Below are positions 8,506-15,802 of a DNA stretch of 18,584 nucleotides, in pieces. This stretch comes from Bacteroidota bacterium (lineage in GTDB: Bacteria > Bacteroidota > Bacteroidia > Bacteroidales > Prolixibacteraceae). The DNA lies in contig JAEYXH010000018.1 of NCBI GenBank assembly GCA_023428545.1, forward strand, positions 1 to 18,584, read 5' to 3'. How positions within the stretch are numbered: the first letter of the stretch is position 1; each line of letters starts with the position of its first letter. The notes under the pieces were generated by a model. The model worked only from the letters and a program-made list of their open reading frames with translations. It searched no databases and had not been told where the DNA came from. The translations under genes were made by a program, and so were the position numbers.

Positions 8506-8541
8506 AAAAACCCACTTCCCTTCAAGGGGGAGTGGGTTTTT
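8506..8541 (+). terminator. Strong hairpin terminator after tatA
   Basis: AAAAACCCACT (8506-8516) pairs perfectly with AGTGGGTTTTT (8531-8541). TCCC (8517-8520) continues the stem with the G run at 8527-8530, leaving a short loop. The A and T runs on both sides allow it to work in both directions. It lies 18 nt after the tatA stop. Confidence 0.9.
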
Positions 8542-8792
8542 GCTTTTGTCAGGCTTAAAGAACCTGTTGGTCACTTTTTAAGCTTCCAGTTAATCATCCA
8601 TTCGTTTTATGAATATTATCCAATATACAATAACCCTTTCTGGACATAAAATTCATATTTTTAGGGGTGATTGGCTTAGCGTGAAATGGGAAAGACCCTG
8701 ATTATTTCAAGGTGGGTCCTGATCCAACCCGTTATGTCATGTTAACCTTGTCGCTTGATGAGGTTGAGACTAACCGAAAAAGAATTGGATAC

Positions 8793-10736
8793 ATGAAAAG
8801 ACCTGGATTTCTACTTTCACTGATCGCGATATTGTTACTGGCAAACGTAGCCTTTGGCCAGATCAGGCTGCCAAGGTTGATCAGCGACGGCATGGTGCTG
8901 CAGCGCGACATGGAGCTCACCATTTGGGGATGGGCATCGCCTGGCGAACAAATTAGTGTTGAATTTGCGGGATCCGGTTTCGAGGTAGTGACAGACAAGG
9001 ATGGCCGGTGGGAGATAAAAATGCCTCCGCTGCCCCATGGAGGTCCCCATGAAATGAGACTTTCAGGGAAGAATAAATTGACCATCAAGGATATTTTGGT
9101 TGGCGACGTTTGGCTCTGCTCGGGCCAGTCGAACATGGAACTGCCCATGCGAAGGGTCAGCTGGGTATATCCCGAAGTCATCGCTTCATCCACCAACAGC
9201 ATGATCCGGCATTTTTATGTGCCGCGACAATATGCCTTCGACAGGCCGCAAGATGATTTGAAGAGCGGAAACTGGGTGAAAGCCGATCCGGAGAGTGTCC
9301 TTGATTTTTCGGCTACAGCCTATTTCTTTGCTTTGAATCTTTTTGAAAAATATGGGGTGCCGGTGGGACTCATCAACAGTGCTTACGGCGGTTCTCCCGT
9401 GGAAGCATGGATCAGCGAAGAGGGAATCCGGCAGTTTCCAGAATATGCCTCAGTTTACCAAAAGCACCAGGAACCCGGATACATCAGGTCGGTGCAGGAT
9501 GCTGACCAGGACCGGATCAATGCATGGAATAAGAGACTGGTTGCCGGAGACCAGGGATACCACGATCCTGCCGGGAAGTGGAATAATCCGGGAATTGATG
9601 ATTCCAACTGGGAAACCATGTCGGTGCCAGGCTTTTGGGCCGAAGGCAAGACAGGTTTCGTTAACGGGGTGTTTTGGTTCCGAAAGGAGGTACAACTATC
9701 CCGGCAGGCCGCAAATTTGCCTGCCACCATTATCCTGGGCTGCATTGTCGATTCCGACTCGGTGTTTATCAATGGCCAATTCGTGGGCACAACAGGATAC
9801 CAGTATCCTCCCAGACGATATGCCATCCCGGCCGGAGTTTTAAAAGAGGGTGCCAACCAGGTAACGGTCAGGGTGGTCAATGAAACAGGCAGGGGCGGAT
9901 TTGTCAGGGATAAATCATACGAGCTGATTGCAGGTGATGAGGTAATAGACCTCACAGGTGACTGGAAATTCAGGATGGGGGCGAAGATGGAGCCCCTTCC
10001 GGGCCGGACGTTTTTCAATAATGTCCCGGTAGGCTTGTTTAATACCATGATTCATCCCTTGCTGAATTACACCGTCAAGGGAGCCATCTGGTACCAGGGT
10101 GAATCCAATGCCGGCCGGCCCGCTGATTATGAGGCACTGTTTACCGCCCTGATCAGGGATTGGCGTTCGAAAATGGGACAAGGAGATTTCCCTTTCCTGT
10201 TTGTGCAGCTCCCCAATTTCATGCAACCCAGGGCCGAGCCATCAGAAAGTAACTGGGCCCTGATCAGGGAAGCCCAGGCCAATGCCCTGAAGCTGCCGGC
10301 CACAGGCATGGTGGTGGCCATTGATATAGGGGAATGGAATGACATTCACCCGCTGAACAAAAAGGATGTGGGTTACCGGCTTGGCCTGGCAGCCCGCAAG
10401 GTCGCCTATGGTGAGAAAAATATCATTTACTCAGGACCGCTCTATAAATCCATGAAAAGAAAGGGGAACAAGATAGAAGTCACTTTCAAGCATGTGGGAA
10501 AAGGGCTCCGAATCAGGGGGGAAGGTCAACCGAAACAATTTGCCATAGCAGGCAACGATGGCAAATTTGTATGGGCCGATGCCAATGTCCGGAAGAGGAA
10601 GGTCATTGTCAGCAGTCTGGCAGTTTCTGATCCGGTTGCGGTGAGGTACGCCTGGAGCGACAATCCCGAAGGCGCCAACCTGATGAACAGTGCCGGATTG
10701 CCAGCTGCGCCCTTTAGGACGGATATGCCTGAATAA
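8793..10736 (+). CDS. Secreted sialate O-acetylesterase-type SGNH esterase
   Basis: A 647-aa exported carbohydrate esterase. The ATG at 8793 is chosen because it opens a signal peptide (MKRPGFLLSLIAILLLANVAFG, cleavage before Q23); the in-frame GTG at 8712 would place 27 extra residues before it. The SGNH pattern is present: block I serine S113 in SGQSNMELP, block III in AIWYQGESN, and block V D517 and H519 in NDIHPLN. An inserted beta-sandwich (about residues 255-400, with GKWNNPGIDDSNW and DLTGDWKFRMG) resembles the galactose-binding-like insert of this family. Members remove acetyl groups from sialic acids or plant/host polysaccharides; the substrate cannot be told from sequence. No neighbouring glycosidase or SusC/D pair is visible, so this is a lone enzyme here rather than part of a visible utilisation locus. 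Confidence 0.9.
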   Translation: MKRPGFLLSLIAILLLANVAFGQIRLPRLISDGMVLQRDMELTIWGWASPGEQISVEFAGSGFEVVTDKDGRWEIKMPPLPHGGPHEMRLSGKNKLTIKDILVGDVWLCSGQSNMELPMRRVSWVYPEVIASSTNSMIRHFYVPRQYAFDRPQDDLKSGNWVKADPESVLDFSATAYFFALNLFEKYGVPVGLINSAYGGSPVEAWISEEGIRQFPEYASVYQKHQEPGYIRSVQDADQDRINAWNKRLVAGDQGYHDPAGKWNNPGIDDSNWETMSVPGFWAEGKTGFVNGVFWFRKEVQLSRQAANLPATIILGCIVDSDSVFINGQFVGTTGYQYPPRRYAIPAGVLKEGANQVTVRVVNETGRGGFVRDKSYELIAGDEVIDLTGDWKFRMGAKMEPLPGRTFFNNVPVGLFNTMIHPLLNYTVKGAIWYQGESNAGRPADYEALFTALIRDWRSKMGQGDFPFLFVQLPNFMQPRAEPSESNWALIREAQANALKLPATGMVVAIDIGEWNDIHPLNKKDVGYRLGLAARKVAYGEKNIIYSGPLYKSMKRKGNKIEVTFKHVGKGLRIRGEGQPKQFAIAGNDGKFVWADANVRKRKVIVSSLAVSDPVAVRYAWSDNPEGANLMNSAGLPAAPFRTDMPE

Positions 10737-10781
10737 AGTCCTTCGAAAGTATAATGGGTTGAAGCGGCCCGTTAATGAATA

Positions 10782-10830
10782 AAATCCTGGAGGAAAAGTC
10801 ACTTTCATGATGGCTTTCCCTCCGGGATTT
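10782..10830 (+). terminator. Hairpin terminator after the esterase
   Basis: AAATCCTGGAGG (10782-10793) pairs with CCCTCCGGGATTT (10818-10830), with one G-T pair and a bulge, and AAAAG/CTTTC can extend the stem. It lies about 45 nt after the stop at 10736. The T-run is weak on the plus strand. Confidence 0.6.
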
Positions 10831-11223
10831 GCCTTTAATTCAGTTTGACTTGAATCATTTTATCATCCGGGGCAATGAAAAGATAGTTTGAAAGAATGTT
10901 TTAAGATAATTTTCGTTTTACCAGATCAGTATAGCTCCCAAGTAGGGAATCATTTATTTGGCTTAATGAAGCCTCTTGTATCGTAATAACTGGTGTTCAA
11001 GTTTGATAATTAAATTACTTCAATTCGCTATTAGAATTGATTTCTTAATGTTTCACATCGAAAATATTATGACAGGATGATACCGATAGGGCAATCCTCA
11101 TTTGCTTAATTTGGTAAATCGTAATGCTGAGACTTATGATTTTCTCCTTAACTGACGAAATATTGGTAATAAGAAAACCAATGTGTAATTTAGGACCCTT
11201 TAATCTTAATAGTGGTATATTAT
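10831..11223. other. AT-rich intergenic stretch with two small hairpins
   Basis: No convincing gene is seen in these 393 nt. TCAATTC (11020-11026) and GAATTGA (11034-11040) form a perfect 7-bp stem with a 7-nt loop, followed by TTTCTT. ATTGGT (11162-11167) and ACCAAT (11177-11182) form a 6-bp stem 42 nt before the next start codon. No good TAnnTTTG box is seen, so the promoter of the acyl-CoA dehydrogenase gene is not located. The stretch could be the leader region of that gene or hold a small RNA; nothing proves either. Confidence 0.4.
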
Positions 11224-12795
11224 ATGAATACATCAGGAGGTGAAGACTTTGCGGGAAATGTTTTCCGCACCAATTACAATAACCAGTCATTTGACGATTT
11301 TCTGGACCGTTTCAAGTCGGTCATGAAAAGTGTTTTTTACGATCGGGCCGATATCAACCGTATGGCCATAACCCGCGGACTGCCTCCTTTTGTGTTGCGG
11401 GAGATCATGAATCTAAATCCTCTGTCGTCGGCAATTCCGTCAGAATTTGGTGGCCGTGGCGGCAAGATTGAAGAGAACCTGGCGCTTTTGGCTGCCGCTT
11501 CCTACGAATCCCTGGCTCTTTCCCTTACCATGGGCATTAACTCTGCTCTGTTCATCCAGCCTTTGGCAAAATATGGCCAGCCTGAAATCAAGCAACCTGT
11601 GTTCGACCGTTTTCTGTACCAACAAAACATGGGTGGACTCATGATCACCGAACCTGGCTATGGGAGTGATGCCCTGAACATGCAGACTTCATACCGCTCC
11701 GTGCAAGATGGCTACCACCTTCAGGGAACCAAACATTGGGCCGGACTCACCGGATGGGCCGAATTCTGGCTGCTCACTGCCCGCGAGATGAGTGATTCGG
11801 GTGACCTGAAACGGGATATCGATTTCTTCGTGTGCGATGTAACCAGGGAGGGCCAGCAGATTGTGGTGGAGGAAGTTTATGAGAACCTGGGTCTGTACCA
11901 GATTCCCTATGGCCGGAATCGTATCAACCTGACCGTCCCCGAAAATCACCGGCTGGTGCCCGAAACCACGGGTGTGAAAATGATGCTTGACCTGTTGCAC
12001 CGGAGCCGTCTGCAGTTTCCCGGTATGGCCATGGGTTTTATCCAAAGAATGCTCGATGAATCGATCGCGCACACCACCCAACGCAATATTGGAGGCCGGA
12101 GCCTTCTCTCATACGACCAGGTACAGCACCGTCTTTCGCGGCTGCAGGCTTCGTACACCGTGTGCTCTGCCATGTGTGTGCACAGCAGTGCCCGGGCTGG
12201 TATCGAAAACGATTTGGCAACTTCGGGCTTTGAAGCCAATTCCATCAAAACGGTCATCACCGACCACATGCAGGAGGCTGCCCAGTCGGCAACCCAATTG
12301 GTAGGTGCCCAAGCGTACAAGCTGAGCCATATTGCGGGCAGGGGAATCACCGATTCCCGTCCGTTCCAGATATTCGAAGGGTCGAATGATATCCTCTACG
12401 CCCAGATCACGGAGCAACTGGTAAAAATGATGAAAAAGGCCCGTGAAACCAATCTGTTCAAATTCCTGAGCAGTTTTGAGCTTACCCGAAAGTCAGCCGG
12501 AAAGCTGCGGAAGATGTTTGATTTTGAACTCAACCTGAACCTGCCCCAGCGTAAACAGGTGGAGCTTGGACAAATCCTGGGAAGGCTGGTCAGCACGGAA
12601 ATGGTAATCAACCTGGGGGAAAAAGGATTTCGCAAGGATCTGATTAACAATGCGGTTGAATTGTTACAGCAGGAAATGACTGCCATCATGGGTAGTTTTG
12701 AATTTGAGGCCCAAACCCGCTTGGTGGAAGGTTATCAAGAGGATAGCAGCTGGTTTGACCTGGCCCGCAATAAATCCAATGGGATTCCCGGATAG
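11224..12795 (+). CDS. Acyl-CoA dehydrogenase family flavoenzyme
   Basis: A 523-aa cytoplasmic FAD enzyme that should desaturate an acyl-CoA at the alpha-beta position. The order of domains is typical: N-terminal helical domain (to about residue 135), middle beta domain starting at LMITEPGYGSDA (the usual TEP.GSD motif, about 140-151), and C-terminal helical domain with the RPFQIFEGSNDIL motif, in which E385 occupies the place of the catalytic glutamate of the medium-chain enzymes. A tail of about 110 residues extends beyond the classical 380-400 aa length, as in several longer ACAD subfamilies. The ATG at 11224 is preferred over the GTG at 11212. No electron-transfer flavoprotein, thiolase or CoA ligase gene is adjacent, so the substrate is unknown. 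Confidence 0.9.
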   Translation: MNTSGGEDFAGNVFRTNYNNQSFDDFLDRFKSVMKSVFYDRADINRMAITRGLPPFVLREIMNLNPLSSAIPSEFGGRGGKIEENLALLAAASYESLALSLTMGINSALFIQPLAKYGQPEIKQPVFDRFLYQQNMGGLMITEPGYGSDALNMQTSYRSVQDGYHLQGTKHWAGLTGWAEFWLLTAREMSDSGDLKRDIDFFVCDVTREGQQIVVEEVYENLGLYQIPYGRNRINLTVPENHRLVPETTGVKMMLDLLHRSRLQFPGMAMGFIQRMLDESIAHTTQRNIGGRSLLSYDQVQHRLSRLQASYTVCSAMCVHSSARAGIENDLATSGFEANSIKTVITDHMQEAAQSATQLVGAQAYKLSHIAGRGITDSRPFQIFEGSNDILYAQITEQLVKMMKKARETNLFKFLSSFELTRKSAGKLRKMFDFELNLNLPQRKQVELGQILGRLVSTEMVINLGEKGFRKDLINNAVELLQQEMTAIMGSFEFEAQTRLVEGYQEDSSWFDLARNKSNGIPG

Positions 12796-12807
12796 CAATA
12801 CGCTATT

Positions 12808-12845
12808 CCTTATTCCGACGGCCACAATTATAAGGGTTCATTTTT
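12808..12845 (+). terminator. Weak terminator-like hairpin after the acyl-CoA dehydrogenase
   Basis: CCTTAT (12808-12813) can pair with ATAAGG (12830-12835), with a 16-nt loop, followed by GTTCATTTTTG. The stem is short and the loop large, so this is a tentative call. Confidence 0.3.
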
Positions 12846-12976
12846 GCTGCCGTATCTTCTAACTGGTGGTACGCAAAGATTCCGTAGATAAAACGACACC
12901 GGGAATACCCGAAAACAAGAATGTTGTTTGAAAAAAAGGGAATCCGACAGATTACGGATGACAGGTTGCAAGAAAC

Positions 12977-13001
12977 AAAAAAGCCGGCATAAAACCGGCT
13001 T
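12977..13001 (-). terminator. Minus-strand terminator of the interrupted tRNA gene
   Basis: AAGCCGG (12981-12987) and CCGGCTT (12995-13001) form a perfect 7-bp stem with a 7-nt loop. On the minus strand the hairpin is followed by TTTTTTG, so it terminates a transcript coming from the right. It sits directly after the tRNA-like 3' end at 13002-13016, which fits a tRNA terminator. Confidence 0.7.
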
Positions 13002-13016
13002 GTAGTAGCGGGGACA
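13002..13016 (-). pseudogene. 3' end fragment of a tRNA gene (left attachment site)
   Basis: Read on the minus strand, this is TGTCCCCGCTACTAC, followed at once by a terminator. CCCCGC plus a short tail is what the 3' acceptor strand of a tRNA with a GCGGGG acceptor stem looks like; from memory it resembles the end of initiator tRNA-Met genes in Bacteroidota. On the other side, where the T-arm should continue, the sequence departs into AT-rich element DNA. The simplest reading is the chromosomal copy of an attachment site left when the element integrated at a tRNA 3' end, with the whole tRNA restored beyond the right edge. The tRNA identity is an inference. Confidence 0.5.
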
Positions 13017-13024
13017 CCGCTACT
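13004..13024. other. Perfect inverted pair at the left junction, possible recombinase core site
   Basis: AGTAGCGG (13004-13011) and CCGCTACT (13017-13024) are exact reverse complements separated by GGACA. Core sites of tyrosine recombinases consist of two inverted arms around a 5-8 bp crossover region, and this lies where chromosome meets element. It could also act as a plus-strand hairpin terminator because TTT follows, but no gene ends nearby on that strand apart from the dehydrogenase 200 nt away. Confidence 0.45.
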
Positions 13025-13042
13025 TTTGATATTTTCATGTTA

Positions 13043-13140
13043 ACAACGATGTAAAAATAGTTTAAAAATATATTTCATAAAATGTTGATAATCAATTTAT
13101 GAAAGTCTATATTTGTCCAATCAGTTTACAACAATGTAAA
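13043..13140 (+). repeat. Two copies of ACAACrATGTAAA at the left end of the element
   Basis: ACAACGATGTAAA (13043-13055) and ACAACAATGTAAA (13128-13140) differ at one base and lie 85 bp apart in the same orientation, between the left junction and the 19-bp repeats. They could be a second class of recombinase or accessory-factor sites. No copy was found near 18,500. Confidence 0.4.
13084..13115 (+). promoter_or_regulatory. Candidate integrase promoter
   Basis: TTG (13084-13086), 21 nt, then TATATTTG (13108-13115) matches the Bacteroidota promoter pattern, with an exact TAnnTTTG. It lies about 170 nt before the integrase start. The two left 19-bp repeats fall between this promoter and the start codon. 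Confidence 0.5.
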
Positions 13141-13167
13141 TCTAATATATATGCCTGTTTACACAAA

Positions 13168-13186
13168 GTGTCCCGTATATGTCCCC
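13168..13186 (+). repeat. 19-bp repeat, left copy 1 (putative integrase arm site)
   Basis: GTGTCCCGTATATGTCCCC differs from the other two copies by one base (A for G at position 12). The flanks ACAAA before and AAAA after are shared in part with copy 3. Confidence 0.65.
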
Positions 13187-13232
13187 AAAAAATGTGACAT
13201 TAGTAACTGTAATACAATCATATACGCAAAAT

Positions 13233-13251
13233 GTGTCCCGTATGTGTCCCC
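13233..13251 (+). repeat. 19-bp repeat, left copy 2 (putative integrase arm site)
   Basis: GTGTCCCGTATGTGTCCCC is identical to copy 3 at 18519-18537. Each copy holds GTGTCCC twice with an 11-bp period, about one helical turn, so a protein could bind both halves on one face. It lies 34 nt before the integrase start codon. Confidence 0.7.
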
Positions 13252-13284
13252 AAATGAGTAAAAACCCATAAAAACCACATAATC

Positions 13285-14664
13285 ATGGCAAATTTCAGTT
13301 TCGTTTTACGTGAACCATACCGCAAAGATTTGACCGACGAAAACAAAAAACGTATCAAATCAGGTGCAGACATCCGGCCATATTTAAATCAGGATCAAAC
13401 GACAGTTTACATGATCATCGGGTTTGATGCCAAACATCGGTTTAAGGTGAAAACTGATTTGTCCGTTTTGCCAATGTATTGGGATTTTGACAGGCAAAGG
13501 ATGAAAACACAAGTAACAGGTGCAAATGATTTTAATGATCGACTTTCAAAACTTGAAAAATCTGTTCGTGACGAATACAACCGAATAATGAATTTACATC
13601 CTGGGGCAACATTTGAACAGATCAAAGAATATTTCCAGGCATTTATCCAAAAGAAACATTTACCCCGATTTACAGACAATGAATTGTCGTTCTTTCAGGT
13701 TTATGATGAATACTTGGAAATTAAAAAAAGGGATTTGCACCCAAGAACCATTCAGAAATTCAATACAACAAAGAAGATACTGGAAAATTTTGTAACACTT
13801 TACTACAAAAAGAATTTCGGGTTTGAGAATGTCACACTTATTTTCTTTGACAAATTCAGACAATATCTGCAATATGAAATTGATAATCCATTATCAAAGG
13901 GGAAAGGTTTTCGTGACGATACCACAGCAAAGGTTATTGAGAATTTTAAGAATTTCCTGAAATGGTCTTATGAACGTGAATTTCACAAAAACACCATTTT
14001 CCAAAATTCAGGGTTTACGGCAAAAAGGGACAAAAATTTGGATTTGTCTGCATTGACAATCTATGAATTGAAACAGTTTTACGAACATGATTTTAAGGAC
14101 GAACCACATTTGGGTCGAATCAGGGATTTGTTTTGTTTTTTGGCATTTACAGGTCAAAGGTGGTCGGACATAGAGAATTTCAAAAAGTCTGATATTATCG
14201 GGGACACATGGATATTTAAGGCATATAAAACTGGTAAAGAAACCGAAATTCCATTTGTCGGTTATTCATCCCCTGCATTGGATATCTTGAAAAAATATGA
14301 TTTTGAATTACCATTGTTGACCAATCAGAAATTTAACGAATATGTGAAAATTTCGGCGTCCAAAGCAGAACTAAACCGGATCGTGAAATTGACACGATAT
14401 CAGGGGAACAAAGAAATCATGTTTGAACAACCAGTTCATGAAATCATATCCTCACACATGGGACGTCGAACGTGTGTTTCAATTTTGCTAAATGTTTACA
14501 ATCTGCCTGTTAATCAGGTTATGCAAATAACGGGACATACAGACTACAAAACTTTGAAACGTTACATTGACAAAGATAAATCGGCGTTACGGCAGAACAT
14601 GGGAAAGACACATTCCGTTGATCAAATCGGGAAACTTGAACTGGTTAAAACCAAATCTGCATGA
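13285..14664 (+). CDS. Tyrosine recombinase (site-specific integrase)
   Basis: A 459-aa recombinase of the phage integrase family that should insert and excise the element at its attachment site. An N-terminal arm-type DNA-binding region (about 1-110) precedes a SAM-like core-binding domain (about 130-235, FQVYDEYLEIKKRDLHPRTI) and the catalytic domain (about 255-435). All catalytic residues are visible: R292 in FTGQRWSDI, the beta-hairpin lysine in KTGKETEIPF (K315 or K318), H391 and R394 in SSHMGRRT, H418 in TGHTDY and the nucleophile Y427 in LKRYI. The protein is full length and looks active. It is the first gene of the element, next to the left junction, and its TGA overlaps the ATG of the next gene (ATGA). 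The leader carries two copies of the 19-bp repeat, so it may repress itself. Confidence 0.93.
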   Translation: MANFSFVLREPYRKDLTDENKKRIKSGADIRPYLNQDQTTVYMIIGFDAKHRFKVKTDLSVLPMYWDFDRQRMKTQVTGANDFNDRLSKLEKSVRDEYNRIMNLHPGATFEQIKEYFQAFIQKKHLPRFTDNELSFFQVYDEYLEIKKRDLHPRTIQKFNTTKKILENFVTLYYKKNFGFENVTLIFFDKFRQYLQYEIDNPLSKGKGFRDDTTAKVIENFKNFLKWSYEREFHKNTIFQNSGFTAKRDKNLDLSALTIYELKQFYEHDFKDEPHLGRIRDLFCFLAFTGQRWSDIENFKKSDIIGDTWIFKAYKTGKETEIPFVGYSSPALDILKKYDFELPLLTNQKFNEYVKISASKAELNRIVKLTRYQGNKEIMFEQPVHEIISSHMGRRTCVSILLNVYNLPVNQVMQITGHTDYKTLKRYIDKDKSALRQNMGKTHSVDQIGKLELVKTKSA

Positions 14665-15419
14665 TCATAAGAATTGACATTTCAGAACTACAAACCTATT
14701 TCGGGGAAAGATTCCCAGGGTTTGAAAATTCAATGTTGTTTGATCAACTGGAATTTGATTTGCAGACTGATCCACTAACAAAAGAGTTTCTGCCTATCTA
14801 TAATGGAATCATGTCCATTTGCCAGGAAAATGATTTAATAGGTTTTGAAAATGATTTATTCTCTGTGTTCTTGTTATCCGACCAAGTGAATATTCGGCGG
14901 GACTTTAGTAGAAATGATTATGTGACCATTGTCAAAGATGTGCGGGAACTGTTTACCGTTTTTGATAGTTTGGTGTCTGCAAAATTCAGAAACATTAAGG
15001 AAACGAAAACACTATATATCCAGGGACACAGGATTGAAAGTCAATCATTGTTGCATGATGTCAAACAAACCATTTTCAACAAAGTAACATCAACTTTGAA
15101 AAAACCGAACTGGAACCAATTACCGCAACATGAAAAAATAATGATTATCGAAACTGTCAAGAACTACCTGGATGAAACCAAACCTAAAAGGGGACAACCA
15201 CAAAAAACACAACTGGCCAGGCTATTTGTTTCATGTTTTCACAACTACTTAAAAAGTAAAATCCCGGATCATGTGTTTAAATCAGGACGGCACTTGCATT
15301 TGTTTTTAGGAAGATTAACCGTTTTATATGGTGTTTTACCTGAACCCGACAACCTACAAATAAATCAGGGGAATGAGTTTTATATAAAAACCGTTGAAAA
15401 CCTGTTACCTAAAAATTGA
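14661..15419 (+). CDS. Uncharacterised 252-aa protein coupled to the integrase
   Basis: Not recognised. The ATG overlaps the integrase stop as ATGA, so the two are translationally coupled and probably work together or share regulation. The protein is soluble, with no signal peptide or membrane segment, and mostly helical in appearance. A basic, flexible linker (KPKRGQPQKTQ, about residues 174-184) separates an N-terminal part of about 170 residues from a C-terminal part of about 65 residues with His-rich HLHLFLG. It carries no metal, nucleotide or catalytic motif that I can name. Position suggests a recombination directionality or copy-control partner of the integrase, which is a guess from context only. 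Confidence 0.75.
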   Translation: MIIRIDISELQTYFGERFPGFENSMLFDQLEFDLQTDPLTKEFLPIYNGIMSICQENDLIGFENDLFSVFLLSDQVNIRRDFSRNDYVTIVKDVRELFTVFDSLVSAKFRNIKETKTLYIQGHRIESQSLLHDVKQTIFNKVTSTLKKPNWNQLPQHEKIMIIETVKNYLDETKPKRGQPQKTQLARLFVSCFHNYLKSKIPDHVFKSGRHLHLFLGRLTVLYGVLPEPDNLQINQGNEFYIKTVENLLPKN

Positions 15420-15429
15420 TTCAAATTAG

Positions 15430-15471
15430 CCTATTAGATAGGTAAATAAAAGATAATCAGTCAGATAATCA
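15430..15471 (+). promoter_or_regulatory. Repeats upstream of the HTH gene
   Basis: CCTATTAGATAGG (15430-15442) is a 5-bp-arm palindrome around TAG. AGATAATCA then occurs twice in tandem, at 15451-15459 and 15463-15471, with a 12-bp period. They fill the 83-nt gap between two genes and look like operator sites, but no bound protein is known and no TAnnTTTG box is visible. Confidence 0.4.
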
Positions 15472-15507
15472 TGTTTTTACTTTACAGCAAATAAGTAAAG
15501 ACATGAT
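15468..15507 (+). promoter_or_regulatory. 15-bp inverted repeat covering the start codon of the HTH gene
   Basis: Positions 15468-15482 pair with 15493-15507 over 15 bp with a single T-G pair (15475 with 15500), around a 10-nt loop (15483-15492). The right arm contains the ATG at 15503-15505. As RNA, the hairpin would hide the start codon and the region just before it; as DNA, it is a near-perfect operator-like palindrome. Either reading implies control of the HTH gene at this site. Confidence 0.65.
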
Positions 15508-15802
15508 CGAATTATTTGAACAGATTAAGCCAGGTGCAAACATCCAGGTCATTATGACACCGGAAATGCTAACAGAGTTTGCACAACGAATCGCAACCGA
15601 CACCGCAACACACATTCTATCCAATGTCAAACCCGATGAGAAGCCGATATCGGAAAGACTGGCGTGTGAAATCCTGGGAAAATCCCGACAGAGTTTAGCC
15701 AAATATCGCAAATCGGGAAAGTTACGTTATCACACGATTGGACGGGAAATATATTACCTGCAATCTGAAATCAACCAGGACATGAAAAATTTTCGGGAAT
15801 GA
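15503..15802 (+). CDS. Small helix-turn-helix protein (excisionase/regulator type)
   Basis: A 99-aa DNA-binding protein. Residues about 48-92 form a MerR/HTH_17-like winged helix-turn-helix: SERLACEILGKSRQSLAKY (helices), KSGKLRYHTIG (turn and wing) and REIYYLQSEI. Proteins of this kind sit in many Bacteroidota mobile elements and serve as excisionases or replication/transfer regulators. The N-terminal 45 residues (IELFEQIKPGANIQVIMTPEMLTEF) look like a separate oligomerisation part. The start codon lies inside a 15-bp inverted repeat, suggesting autoregulation or translational control. The stop overlaps the next ATG as ATGA, coupling it to the replication-initiator-like gene, so it may set its expression. 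HTH call is firm; exact role is inferred. Confidence 0.85.
   Translation: MIELFEQIKPGANIQVIMTPEMLTEFAQRIATDTATHILSNVKPDEKPISERLACEILGKSRQSLAKYRKSGKLRYHTIGREIYYLQSEINQDMKNFRE

Noticed and set aside
8712..8792. GTG start extending the esterase by 27 residues
   Set aside because: It would bury the signal peptide behind a hydrophilic stretch; the ATG at 8793 gives a normal signal peptide.
9455..10048. Long minus-strand open frame inside the esterase gene
   Set aside because: It is the antisense shadow of a well-supported gene, and its protein shows no recognisable domain.
13002..13016. Intact tRNA gene at the left junction
   Set aside because: Only the last bases of a tRNA-like 3' end are present; no T-arm, anticodon arm or D-arm follows.
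13004..13027. Hairpin at the left junction as a plus-strand terminator of the acyl-CoA dehydrogenase gene
   Set aside because: It is over 200 nt from that stop, half of it is tRNA-like sequence, and only a short T-run follows.
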